Shown here: in pieces, positions 32,895-44,442 of the stretch
How the letters are laid out: each line of letters begins with the position of its first letter
How positions within the stretch are numbered: position 1 is the stretch's first letter
Source of the DNA: Prorocentrum cordatum
Taxonomy: Eukaryota; Sar; Dinophyceae; Prorocentrales; Prorocentraceae
Assembly: GCA_963575745.1 (NCBI GenBank)
Contig: CAUYUJ010015269.1
Coordinates: 32,501-96,500 of the forward strand
Direction of reading: 5' to 3'
Length of the DNA stretch: 64,000 nucleotides
Program-made: the position numbers and the translations under genes
The notes under the pieces: model-generated
What the model was told of the DNA's origin: nothing
The model's database searches: none
The model's input: only the letters and a program-made list of their open reading frames with translations

Positions 32895-33680
32895 CATTTT
32901 AAGACTATTCGCTCTTGTCTGCTCACATGCCATTCAGCACGTATATCCTAAACCCTCGATACCCGCCATCTTCGTCTTCGATCGTACCTCCCTTGGGGGT
33001 AGATCTTGCTTACCTGCGGCGTGTAGGTGGCGCAGCCGCTAGAGTAGGGGAAGGAAGGGAGGAGGGAAGAGACACCGGGTGGGAGAAGGATGGAGCACGA
33101 GAGAGACTTGCAGGAGGGGGGTCAGGAGCAAGAATGGGCGGCAGAAACAGACGGGAAGGACGAGTGGGCGGACCCTAACGGGCAGGTCGGGCGGGCGGAT
33201 CCAGACAGCTGGGTCGAGTGGGCGGGTCGCTGAAGCGTGAATCCAACATGATTCGCAAAGAACTTTCGAGCGATAGCGCGATGCCCAAATGACTCGTGAA
33301 GAAATCCTAAGCGAGAGCGTGACTCCTGAGTGTTGTGGGCACGGCGCCGCAGTTGTAAACTACGAGGAAGAACCACGCGAGAGCGCGATTGTCAGGAAGT
33401 CCCACTCGAGAGCGCGACTTTGGAGTTTTTTTTTTTCATCACCCTGTACTCCAAAATCGCGCAAGAGCGCGATTTTGGAGTACAGGGTGAGGAAGTATCA
33501 GGCGGGAGCCGTTGTTGTTTTAGTCTGGGGGCCAGGGGGCAAAATTGACCCTCAAGACCTTCTATGTTTTAAAACAGGGCACGAGCCCTGGAGGGGCACT
33601 TCAATTGAGTACGCCGGGCAGGGAGGGTCAACAATAATCACTTTTCAAAAGTGAATGCTCAGCAACGACAACATCAAGGA
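32895..33680 (+). repeat. composite repeat DR-L, type a, copy 1
   Basis: Starts TTAAGACTATTCGCTCTTGT, passes AACCCTCGATACCCGCC, GGGCGGATCCAGACAGCTGG and a series of GCGAGAGCGCGA-containing units (33,290-33,480), then CAGGCGGGAGCCGTTGTTG and CAATTGAGTACGCCGGGCAG. The order of blocks equals 45,164-45,900. Confidence 0.85.
33440..33489. other. perfect stem-loop, 23-bp arms
   Basis: Left arm starts CACCCTGTACTCCAAAATCG and its exact complement ends at 33,489. The loop is AAGA. A T-run (33,426-33,436) lies just upstream. Confidence 0.95.
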
Positions 33681-34079
33681 TGAGACCCAGACTGGGGCAC
33701 CATGCACCTCCGGTGCTGTGCGGCCCCTGTCCACGTGTTGTCGAATAGGGTGAACACCAAGACTGGGGCCCCGTCTCCCCCCCGCGCAACGCAACGCAAC
33801 GCAACCCTCCAGCTACTCTTGAAAAAATGCTAGCTTTGTGTCTGTTTTATGGATTCCAACTGGACATCCTTACAAGAATTTCAGGAGCCTCCAGAATCTG
33901 ATGGCTCTAACAGACTGTCTAGTGGGCCTGAACACAGCTCTGGTAAAATCCCATTAGAGCTGGATCCAGCTCACATAAAATCAGATTCAACCCGATCCAG
34001 AACTAACAAAATCCTACGGAAGGCTGGATCCAGCTCAACTGCAATCATATTAAAGGTTCCAAAATCGGCACGGTTTGTA
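33681..34079. other. no gene recognised
   Basis: Contains CAACGCAACGCAACGCAAC near 33,785 and AGCTGGATCCAGCTC-type words near 33,960 and 34,025. No gene. Confidence 0.4.
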
Positions 34080-35070
34080 CAAGACTCTATACAGAGCCGG
34101 TACGACCTATCTCAGATGTTTTAGAGATCCGATACGACCTGTGAAAAACCCTATACAAAGCCAATACGGCCTCAAGTCCTATACAGACCCGATACAGCCT
34201 GTACAGGATCCTATACAAATCCGATACAGATCCGATACGGCCAGTACAAGATCCTCTACAGATCCGATACGGCCTGTACAAGACCTTATACCCATCCGAT
34301 ACGGCCTGCAGAGGATCCTATACGCATCCGACGCGGCCTGCTGAGGATCCTGAACATATCCGATATGGCCTGCGGAGGATCATATTCAGATCCGACACGG
34401 CCTGCATAGGATCGTAAAGAAATCCTACACGGCATGTGTAGGATCGTATCAAATATAGCCGATGCGGCCTGCTTCGGACTTAATACACATCCGATGTGCC
34501 TTCTATAGGATATTCTACAAATAAATACGGCTCGGCCTTCATACAATCCTCTACAGGAGCGATACGGCCTATGTCGGACCCTCTACATATCGGATATGGC
34601 CCGTATAGGATCCTATACAAACCCGATATGACGTGTATAGAATCGTGTACAAATCCGAAACGGCTTCGTGGGGGTCCTATACAATGCCGGCACGCCCTAT
34701 ATATATATATAATATATATATATATAATATATATATATATATATTATATATATATATATATATAAATAATATATATATATATAGGTTCCTTCTCAGACCT
34801 GATACGGCCTGTATAAGATACTATACAAATCCGAGACGGCCTGTAGAGGATCCCGAACAAATCCGATACAACATCTGGAAGATCCTCTACAGATCCGACA
34901 CGGCCTGTATAGGATCCTTTACAAATCCAGAATGGTCTGTCTAAGATCCGATACGGAGCGGACACGGCCTGTGCAGGATGCTTGACAGATCCGACACGCC
35001 TCGTATCGGATCCGACACAAATCCGACACGGCCTGTGACGGATCCGATGCAGATCCGACACGCCCCAGCG
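34080..35070 (+). repeat. 32-bp satellite array
   Basis: About 30 units close to GATCCTCTACAGATCCGATA plus CGGCCTGTACAA, 32 bp each, with 10-25% apparent divergence. A TA-rich block (34,700-34,785) interrupts it. Confidence 0.9.
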
Positions 35071-35269
35071 GCTGCGCCCAGGCGCACCCCTCACGAGGAT
35101 CGTGGCCCCATAAGGAGCTCACCAGAAGGCCCCAGCTGTTGCGTTCACGACCCCCCCCTCATATAGGATTTTCTTCTACAGGGGGTTCGGTACTCCCTTA
35201 CCAAAACCTCCCGCCCGAGGAAGTCTTAACAGCACCTCTTCCGAGGCACTTATGCCTGGGTGGTCTAAA
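35071..35269. other. no gene recognised
   Basis: Nothing supported is seen here. Confidence 0.4.
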
Positions 35270-35475
35270 GCCGCTGGGAGAGACCCCACAACCTCTGGGA
35301 GAGTCCCCAGAGCCCCGTACAGAGGCTCCACAGCTCCCAGAGCCCCGTAGAGAGGCTCCACAGCTCCATGAAAAGCCCCCAGAGCCTCTCAGAGAGGCTT
35401 CAGAGCCACTGTGAGAAACCTGAAGGCCCCTGAGAGACGCTTCAAAGCTGAGCTGGAGGGCTCCGGGGCCTCTTG
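35270..35475 (+). repeat. short array, about 32-bp period
   Basis: Units such as CAGAGCCCCGTACAGAGGCT plus CCACAGCTCCCA (32 bp) repeat with drift. The sequence is unrelated to the 34-kb satellite but has the same length. Confidence 0.75.
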
Positions 35476-35539
35476 AAGAAGGCCTCAGGGCATGTTTGAG
35501 AGAGACCTGGATCGGATGAGCGTCAGGGCCTCGGGGAGG

Positions 35540-35732
35540 GGAGGAAGAAGAGGAAACACGAGGGAAGACAAGGGGGAAGGGGGAGGAGGAGGAGGAGGAG
35601 AAGGAGGAGGAGGAGGAGGAGAATAATAAGGAAGAGGAGGAGGAGGAGGAGGAGGAGGAGGACGACGACGACGACGAGAGGAGGCAGAGGGGAAAGGAAG
35701 GGGGAGAAGACGACGACGAGGACGAGGACGAG

Positions 35733-35810
<78 letters not shown>

Positions 35811-36120
35811 GTCGCCGCCGCGGGCCCCCGCGCGCCGAGGCGAGAGCGCCAGTGCGCCCCAGGGGGGGGCAGCAGCGGAGCCCCACGGGAGCCCCGAAAC
35901 GCCTGAACGTGGGCCTGAAGGCCTTTGGGAATCTTGAATAAGTGGTGAGCAGATTTTCTACCACCACTACCATATGTAGGACGGGGGAGAAGGGAGGACG
36001 AGGAGGTCCTCCTCCTCCTCCTCCTCCTCCTTCATCCTCCTCCTCCTACTCCTCCTCCTCCTCCTCCTCCTCCTCCTCCTCCTCCTCCTCCTCCTCCTCC
36101 TCCTCCTCCTCCCTCTTCTA
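35540..36120. repeat. GAG, GAC and CTC arrays around a GC-rich spacer
   Basis: GAG repeats 35,578-35,665, GAC repeats 35,708-35,812, CTC repeats 36,008-36,112. CACCACTACCA at about 35,961 and TGGTAGTGGTGG at about 36,124 are complementary, so the CTC block lies inside a larger inverted repeat. Confidence 0.85.
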
Positions 36121-36279
36121 CCTATGGTAGTGGTGGTGGAAAATGGGCCCATCAATAAGAGCGGAGGCTGTTAAGAGCGGGAGCGTCATTGTTTGCAGGG
36201 CGGGCAGTCTGCGGCGCCGAGGCGAGCGCGCCGCTCCTGGGTGAATTGTCCTAGCGAAGCGCCCAGGCGGATGCCGTTG

Positions 36280-36870
36280 TGAACGTCGCCGTTGTGAGTA
36301 TCTCCTTCGGTGGATCTCTGTATGTGACCACGAAACGTGTAAAGGGTGTGCCGAAATGGGGCGGGGCGGGCGCAGCAACCGCCACTGTGGCCTTCGGTGG
36401 AGCTCCCCATGGGGCCACGAAACGCTGTACTGGGTGGGGAAAACGCATGCGAACACCGCCACTGGGGCCTTCAGTGGAGCTCCCTATGGAGCCACGAACC
36501 GTTGCTCTGGGTGGGGGAAACGCATGCGAACACCGCCACTGGGGTTTTCTGTGGAGCTCCCTATGGGGCCACGCAGCGCAAAACTGGGTAGGGGAAACGC
36601 ATGCGAACACCGCCACTGGGGTCTTCGGTGGAGCTCCCTGTGGGGCCACGAAACGCTGTGCTGGGTAGGGGAAACGCATGCGAACACCGCCAATGGGACC
36701 TGCGGTGGATCTCCTAAAAGCGCCACGATCATGCCACTAGGGCTTCGGTGGAACTCTCTATGGGGCCACGAACCGTGTGAGGGCTGTGCCAAATTGCACG
36801 GGGGAGCGGCATGCGAACCATGTCACTGGGGCCTTAGGTCGAGCTCTTCATAGGGCCACGAAACGTGCGA
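36280..36870 (+). repeat. 77-bp tandem repeat
   Basis: GTGGAGCTCC occurs at 36,397, 36,474, 36,551, 36,628 and (as GTGGATCTCC) 36,705, exactly 77 bp apart; more diverged units flank these. Each unit holds GGGGCCACGAA and AAACGCATGCGAACACCGCC. Since 77 is not a multiple of three, the open frames do not keep one reading phase. Confidence 0.9.
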
Positions 36871-37635
36871 GGAGTGTGCCGAAGTGAGGAGGGTGACGGA
36901 AGGAGGGAGGAGGGGGAGGAGGAGCAGGAGGAGGAGAAAGGGCGGAACGCGGCGACTGCCTCGTCAAAGCGAGGACCCAGCACCACAGGATGGTTGGGTA
37001 GCGGGAGCGCCAGGTTTGTTGGAATGTTGGCTTTCGGCGGCGAGCAAGGGTACCAGCTCTAAAAATGAAGAAATATCGAGCTGCAGCGTTGCTGTTGTTG
37101 GGGGGCCCGTTTCGGCCGCCCCCCGAAACGAATGAGCGTGAGCCTAATTTTCAAAGGATGCGCAGCTGGCGAGGAGGCAAGAATGCCAGTGAGGTGTATG
37201 GTTTCCAACAACAATGACTTATCAAAAATGAAGATTCAACTGTGACTAAGGGGGCGTCATGAATACAAGTGGAGGAGATATCGTGCGGGAGCGTCGTTGT
37301 TTGCAGTGGGGGCCGCTTGCGGCGCCGAGGCGGGAGCGCTAGTCCTGAGTGAAAAGCAAGGAAGTATCGAGCGGGAGCTCCGTTTGTTTAGAAACCCGGC
37401 GTTTGGCGATGAGCAAAGGCCCCAGTCCCGAGTAGAAAAGGAGGAGGCATCTAGCGGGAGCGTTGTTGTTGTTGTTGTTGGGGGTGCGCTTCGGCGGTCC
37501 CCCGAATTGCCTGAGCGTGAGCCTCAAGTTCAAAGGACATGCGGCCCGCGTCGAGGCGAGAGCGCCAGGGCGCCTGTGGGGGTCCGACAATAAGATCTGT
37601 TCCGAAAAAGTATTCAGCAACAACAACAACAACAA

Positions 37636-37670
<35 letters not shown>

Positions 37671-37690
37671 ACAACAACAACAAAAATCAT
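36871..37690 (+). repeat. DR-L-related modules ending in a CAA/CAG array
   Basis: Units with ATCGAGCGGGAGCTCCG, GGCGAGAGCGCCAGGGCGCC and GTTGTTGTTGTTGGGGG resemble DR-L tails. The CAA/CAG array is at 37,618-37,686. Confidence 0.65.
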
Positions 37691-38344
37691 TTTACCCTCA
37701 TGCGCCATGCTTCCACATGACACATGCACCCATCTGGATAACACACCCCATCATGGGGGATTGTTCTGGCATGCGGGATCCGATATTCCCTCACCCAGAT
37801 ATCCCGCCCAAGAAGGTTTGGCCACCACCTCTTCCGAGGAACTTCAACATCCATAGCTCGGACGGCACATCGCCTTCGCAATCGCCTTGCGCATGCCCCG
37901 CATCTCAGAGGGAGAGGAAGAGGAAGAGGAGGGGGAGATGAGAGAGATAGGGAGGGGGAGGAGGAGAAGGGAGGGGGAGGAGGGGGAGGAAGGATGAGTA
38001 GTTGTAGTAGCAGCAGTTGATGATATTGTTGTTGCGGCTGTAGCACTAGTAGTAGTGGTAACGGTAGTAGTAGTCCAAGTAGGTATGGCTTGTGGCAGCC
38101 ATGCGTTCATAGCGACGTTGCTTTTTGATCCTCCTTTAATGTCTTCTCTCCCTATCCTTGAGACGCAGAAGTCTCAAAAAGTTGGATGGTTCAGCACATC
38201 CAGGAAACCTATCGCTGGACCGGCCCAGATATGGTTCCAGAAGCGGCTCGGGAAGCTGCGCAGGCGCCAGAAGCAGAGAAGCACCACGTACGGGCGCCGG
38301 CTCGGGCGTCCGGCCCAAAGCCGCTCCAGAATCGGCCCAGGACG
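37691..38344. other. no gene recognised
   Basis: Includes GGGAGGGGGAGGAG-type purine runs (37,910-38,000) and a few TAG repeats near 38,000-38,070. Confidence 0.4.
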
Positions 38345-39050
38345 GCTTCCCGGGCGCCGCAAGCAGAAATTCAGCATTTTCGAAAGAAAAATGTGTATTG
38401 GAATGGCCTCTTTTCGGCGCGATCGGAACTGCCCGGGCGTCCGGCCCGGGAGCCGGGCCGGGTGCCGGCCGGGCCGGGTGCCGGCCCGAGCTCCGGAATC
38501 GGCCCGGACGGCCTCCCGGGCGCCGGAAGCAGAAATTCAGCATTTTCGAAAGAAAAATGTGTATTGGAATGGCCTTTTTTCGGCGCCGCCTCGGAACTCG
38601 ATTTTCCGGCGCCCGGGCGCCGGCTCGGGCGCCGACCCGGGCGTCCGGCCCGGGAGCCGGGCCGGGTGCCGGCCCAGGCTCCGGAATCGGCCCGGACGGC
38701 CTCCCGGGCGCCGGAAGCAGAAATTCAGCATTTTCGAAAGAAAAATGTGTATTGAAATGGCCTTTTTTCGGCGCCGCCTCGAAACTCGATTTTCTGGCGC
38801 CCGGGCGCCGGCTCGGGCGCCGACCCGGGCGTCCGGCCCGGGAGCCGGGCCGGGTGCCGGCCCGAGCTCCGGAATCGGCCCGGACGGCCTCCCTCCCGGG
38901 CGCCGGAAGCAGAAATTCAGCATTTTCGAAAGAAAAATGTGTATTGGAATGGCCTTTTTTCGGCGCCGCCTCGGAACTCGATTTTCCGGCGCCCGGGCGC
39001 CGGCTCGGGCGCCGACCCGGGCGTCCGGCCCGGGAGCCGCTCTCGGCGGC
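38345..39050 (+). repeat. ~188-bp tandem repeat, four units
   Basis: AAGCAGAAATTCAGCATTTT starts at 38,361, 38,527, 38,715 and 38,907 (spacing 166, 188, 192). Units alternate a conserved AT-richer part with a very GC-rich part built on CGGCCCGGGAGCCGGGCC. All three plus frames are open across most of it. The 188-bp period shifts phase, so a true repeat protein is unlikely. Confidence 0.9.
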
Positions 39051-39309
39051 GAGCAAGAGCACCGAGCCCGAGTAAAAAAGGAGGAAGTCTCGAGCCGGAG
39101 CGTTGTTGTTGTTGGGGGGCCGGTTTTGGCGGAACCCCAAAACGCCTGAGCGTGAGCCTCAATTTCAGAGGAAATGCGGCCGGCGCCTCGGCGAGAGCGC
39201 CAGGGCGAATATAGGGGGTCCAACAATAATAATTGTTTAGTAATGAAGGTTCAACAGCAACAAGAGCAACAGCAACAGCAACAACCTCATCAACAGCAGA
39301 AGCAACAAC

Positions 39310-39405
<96 letters not shown>

Positions 39406-39410
39406 GGATA
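39051..39410 (+). repeat. DR-L-like tail and CAA array
   Basis: CTCGAGCCGGAGCGTTGTTG and GGGTCCAACAATAATAATTG are followed by CAA repeats (39,248-39,408). Confidence 0.7.
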
Positions 39411-39639
39411 GGGATCTTCCCTGGCCCCCGGCGCTCGGGGGACGTGCGGAGCTCTCCTCCAGGGGGGGGCAGGAGTCGTCCCCGGCCCCCGGGGCCCCCC
39501 AACACCCCCCCCCCCCCAACAACACAACAACAACAACGGACCGGTTCAAATAAAAAAAAAAACTTCTAGCTCTATTAACACTTTACACCGGACTCGCTTC
39601 GCTTACTTGCGTGCGCGCGTAAGCGAAGCAAGTCCTGGT
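39411..39639. other. no gene recognised
   Basis: G and C homopolymers, a short CAA run, then AT-richer sequence with GCTTCGCTTAC and GTAAGCGAAGC pairing as a small hairpin near 39,600. Confidence 0.5.
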
Positions 39640-39738
39640 GCCATCCCTAATAGAATCCTATTAGAGGTGGATCCATCCCTAATAGGATCCTATTAGAGGT
39701 GGATCCATCCCTACTAGGATCCTATTAGGAATCCCTTG
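39640..39738 (+). repeat. 32-bp repeat, three units
   Basis: CCCTAATAGGATCCTATTAG plus AGGTGGATCCAT, 32 bp, repeated three times at the head of the next satellite. Confidence 0.9.
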
Positions 39739-41750
39739 AATCCAAAGGAATATGTGGAATCCCTTGGAATCTGTGGAATCCCTAGGAATCTCTGGAATCC
39801 CTAGAATCTCTGGAATGCCTAGGAATCTCTTGAATCCCCAGGAACCCTTAGAATCCCTAGGAATCTCTGGAATCCAGAGGGATCTCTGGAATCCCTAGGA
39901 ATCTCTGGAATCCCTAGGAATCTCTGGAATCCCAAGGAATCTCTGGAATCCCTAGGAATCTATGGAATCCCTAGGAATCTGCGGAATCTCTAAGAATCTC
40001 TGGAATCCCCAGGAATCTCTGGAATCCCTAGGAATCTCTGGAATCCAAAAAAATCTCTGGAATCCCTTGGAATCTGTGGAATCCCTGAGGAATCTCTGGA
40101 ATCCCTAGGAATCTCTGGAAACCCTAGGAATCTCTGGAATCCCTGGGAATCTTTGGAATCCCTAGGAACCCCTGGAATCCCTAGGAATCTCTTGAATCCC
40201 TGGGAATCTCTGGAACCCCAAGGAATCTTTGGAATCCCTAGGAATCCCTGGAATCCCTGTGAATCTCTGGAATCCCTAGGAATCTTTAGAATCCCTCGGA
40301 ATCTCTGGAATCCCTAGGAATCCTTGGAATCACTAGGAATCTCTGGGATCCCTAGGAATCTTTGGAACCTATAGGAATCTCTGGAATCCCTAGGAATCTC
40401 TGGAATCGTTAAGAATCTTTGGAATCGCTAAGAATCTCTGGAATCCCTAGGAATCCCTGGAATCCCTAGGAATCTCTGGAATCCCCAGGAACCCCTGGAA
40501 TCCCTAGGAATCCTTGGAATCCCTAGGAATCTATGGAATCCCTAGGAATCTCTGGAATCCCTAGGAATCTCTGGAATCCCTAGGAATCTCTGGAATCCCT
40601 AGGAATCCTTGGAATCCCTAGGAATCTATGGAATCCCTAGGAATCTCTGGAACCCCCAGGAATCTCTGCAATCCCTAGGAATCCCTGGAATCCCTCGGAA
40701 TCTCTGGAATCCCTAGGAATCTCCGGAATCCCAAAGAATCTCTGGAATCTCAGGAATCTCTGGAATACCTAGGAATCTATGGAATCCCTAGGAATCTTTG
40801 GAATCCCTAGGAATCTCTGGAATCCCTGAGAATCTTTGGAATCCCGAGGAATCTCTGGAATCCCTAGGAATCTCTGGAATCCCCAGGAATCTATGGAATC
40901 CCTAGGAATCTCTGGACTCCCTAGGAATCTCTGGAATCCCTAGGAATCTCTGGAATCACTGAGAATCTCTGGAATCCCTAGGAACCCCTGGAATCCCTAG
41001 GAATCTCTGAAATCCCTAGGAATTTCTGGAATCCCCCGGAATCTCTGGAATCCCTCGGAGTCTCTGGAATCCCTAGGAATCTTTGGAATCCCTACGAATC
41101 TCTGGAGTCCCTACGAATCTCTGGAATCCCTAGGAATCTCTTGAACCCATAGGAATCTTTGGAATCCCTAGGAATCTCTGGAATCCCTTGGAATCTTTGG
41201 AATCCCTGTGAATCTCTGGAATCCCGAGGAATCTCTGGAATCCCTAGGAATCTCTGGAACCCCAAGGAATCTCTGGAACCCAGAGGAATCTCTGGAATCC
41301 CAAGGAATCTCTTGGATCCCAAGGAATCTTTGGAATCCCTAGGAATCTCTGGAATCAATAGGAATCCTTGGAATCCATAGGAATCTCTGGAATCCCTAGG
41401 AATCTCAGGAATCCATAGGAATCTCTAGGATCCCTTGGAATCTCTGGAATCCCCAGGAATCTCTAAAACCCCCAGGGAATCTCTGGAATCCCTAGGAATA
41501 TATTGAATCCCTAGGAATCCCTGGAATCCCTAGGAATCTCTGGAATCCCTAGGAATCGATGGAATCCATAGGAATCTCTGGAATCCCTAGGGTTCTCGGG
41601 AATCCATAGGAATCTCTGGAATCCCTAGGAATCTCTGGAAGCCCTAAGAATCTGTTGAATCCCTAGGAATCTTTGGAATCCCTAGGAATCTATTGAATCC
41701 CTAGGAACCTCTGGCATCCCTAGGAATCTCTGGAATCCCAGAGCTGCGGG
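39739..41750 (+). repeat. 19-bp satellite array, about 105 units
   Basis: Unit GGAATCCCTAGGAATCTCT, with single-base variants scattered evenly. The centre CCTAGG is palindromic. No non-repeat insertion is seen. Confidence 0.95.
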
Positions 41751-42640
41751 GGGAGTCTTTGGAATTCCTAGGGATCCTAAAGTTTAACAGAAATTAATAG
41801 AATTCCTATAAATTTTAAATATTCTTAGAAATTCTCAGAATTCCTAGGCATCCTAGAGATTCCTAGGAATTCCTAGGAATGCTCGAGATCCCTACGAATT
41901 CCTAGAACTCCTAGAGATTCCTAGGAATTCATATGATTCCTAGGAATTCCAAGAGATTCATAGGAAGTCCTAGAATTCCTGGGGATCATCAAGATTCATA
42001 TGAATTCCTAAAATTCCTAGGAGTCCAAGAGATTCCTAGGAATTCCTAGGAACCCTTAAGATTCCTATGAATTCTTAGAAACCTTGGGAATCCTAAAGAT
42101 TGCTAGGAATTCATGTGTATCCTAAGAATTCCTGGAGATCCCTGGGAATTCCAGGAGTTCCTGGGAATCCTAGAGATTGTTTGGAATCATACAGATCCCT
42201 AGGAATCCGAAAGATTCCTAGGAATCCTATAGATTCCTATGAACCCTGGGGATTCCTAGAATTCCTAGGAATCCTACAGATTCCCAAGAATTTATAGAAG
42301 TCATAGGGATCCTTTATAGGAGTCCTCGAGATTCCCAAGAATTCTGAAAATTCCTAGGGTTCCTTGAATTCCTAGGAATCCTAGAGGTTCTCAGGAATTC
42401 GTTGAATTCTAAGGAATCCGAGAGCTTCCAAGGAATTCATAAACTCCTAGGAATCCAAAATATTCAAAAGGAATTCCTAGGATTCCTATGAGTCCTCGAA
42501 ATTCCTAGGAATTCCTAGAATTCCTAGGGATTCCTGAGATTTCCTAGGATTCCTAAAGATGAATCGAGATTCCTAGGAATTCATAGAATGCCTACGAATC
42601 CTAAAGATCCATAGGAATCCTAAAAATTCCTATGCAAATC
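41751..42640 (+). repeat. degenerate ATTCCTAGGAATTCCTAGA array
   Basis: Related to the 19-bp satellite (CCTAGGAATTC words, AAAGATTCCTAGGAATTC) but with variable unit length. Confidence 0.85.
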
Positions 42641-42842
42641 ACATACGGCCTGTATGGGATCCTACGCAGGTCCCGCACGGCCTTTGTATGGGATCCCATA
42701 CAGAGCCCAGACGGCCTGTATGGGATCCCGCACAGATCCCATACAGCATGTATGGGAACCGATACAAATCCCATACGGCCTGTATGGGACCCCACACAGA
42801 TCCCATACGGCCTGTATGGGAGCCACACGGATCCGTATAAAA
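42641..42842 (+). repeat. 32-bp satellite array
   Basis: Unit GATCCCATACAGATCCCATA plus CGGCCTGTATGG, clearly related to the 34-kb array. Confidence 0.9.
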
Positions 42843-43374
42843 TTCCGACGGAGGCCTATATAGAATTCGTATGGAGGGCTATAGAATTCCGATGGAGGCC
42901 TATAGCATTCCTATGGGGAGCGATAGATTTCCTATGGAGGCCTATATAGAATGCCTATAAAGGCCTATAGAATTCCTATGGGGGGGCCTATAGAGTTCCG
43001 ATGGAGGCCTATAGAATTCCGATGGGGGCCTATATAGAATTCCTATGGAGGCCTATAGAATTCCGATGGGGGCCTATATAGAATTCCCATGGAGGCCTAT
43101 AGAAGTCCGATGGGTGCCTATAGAATTCCTATGGAAGCCAATAGAATTTGTATGGGGGCCTATGGGATTCCTATGGAGGCCTATAGAACTCCTATGGATG
43201 CCTATGGAATTCGTATGGAAGCCTACAGAATTCCTATGGGGACCTATATAGAATCCCTATGGAGGCCTATAGAATTCCTATGGAGGCCGATATAACTCCT
43301 ATGGTGTGACATCAAGAATTCCTATGGTGACCTATAGAATGCCTATGGGGGGCCCTATTGAATTCCTATGGACC
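42843..43374 (+). repeat. 21-bp satellite array
   Basis: Unit AATTCCTATGGAGGCCTATAG, about 25 copies, some extended by TAT. As 21 is a multiple of three it gives short open frames of I/E/F/W/R/P composition. Confidence 0.9.
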
Positions 43375-43930
43375 AACACAGCCGTGGCAAGGTCCGTATC
43401 GGGGTCCACACAACTGTATGAGGATATCTATAAGGATCCATACAGCTGTGGTCCGATCCCTACATGGCCCGATGCAGCTGTGGTTTGATCCCTATAGGGG
43501 TCCACACAGCTGTGGTAGGACCCCTGTAAGGATCCATACAGATGTGGCACGATCCCCATCGGGAGCCATACAGATACAGCCTGCTCCCTGTAGGGATCCA
43601 TACAAACGTGGTAAGATCTAGGGACCGATACAGCTGTGGTAGGACGCCTGTAGGGATGCTCAACATCTGTGGTAGGATCTCTTTAGGGATCCATACGAAT
43701 ATAATTGAATCCCTATAAGGACCGATGCAGCTGCGGAAGGATCCCTATAAGGACCCATACAGCTGTAGAGCGACCCCTATTACGATCCATACAACTGTGG
43801 TTGGATCCCTATAGGGATCCCTACACCTGTCGTAGGATCCCTAGACGGATCCACGCGGCTCTGGTAAAATCCCTAAAGGGAGTCACACAGCTTTGGTAGC
43901 ACCCCTATAAGGTTGAGTGTCTGGGGGCGC
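43375..43930 (+). repeat. 32-bp satellite array, third type
   Basis: Unit GATCCATACAGCTGTGGTAG plus GATCCCTATAGG, about 17 copies. Confidence 0.9.
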
Positions 43931-44103
43931 GGGGGCGCGGGGACGTAGGGGCGTGGGGGGGAGCGCCGGGGCCCCAGTGGAGGACTCCATCAAACCTCAG
44001 TGAATTGCGAGGAAGTCTCGAGCGGGAGCCGTCGGAATTGTTGTTGTTGTTGTTGTTGGGGGGGGGGGGGGGGGCGCGCCGGGGGCCGGCGCCCGCTCCT
44101 GTT
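43931..44103. other. GC-rich DR-L tail-like segment
   Basis: Contains GAAGTCTCGAGCGGGAGCCG and a long G run before the CAA array. Confidence 0.5.

Positions 44104-44442
<339 letters not shown>

Noticed and set aside
34080-35070. CRISPR-like array with 32-bp units
   Set aside because: Units are contiguous with no distinct spacers, and no cas gene or prokaryotic context exists.
38055-39149. 364-residue repeat protein
   Set aside because: The 188-bp period changes frame each unit and the other two frames are open too.
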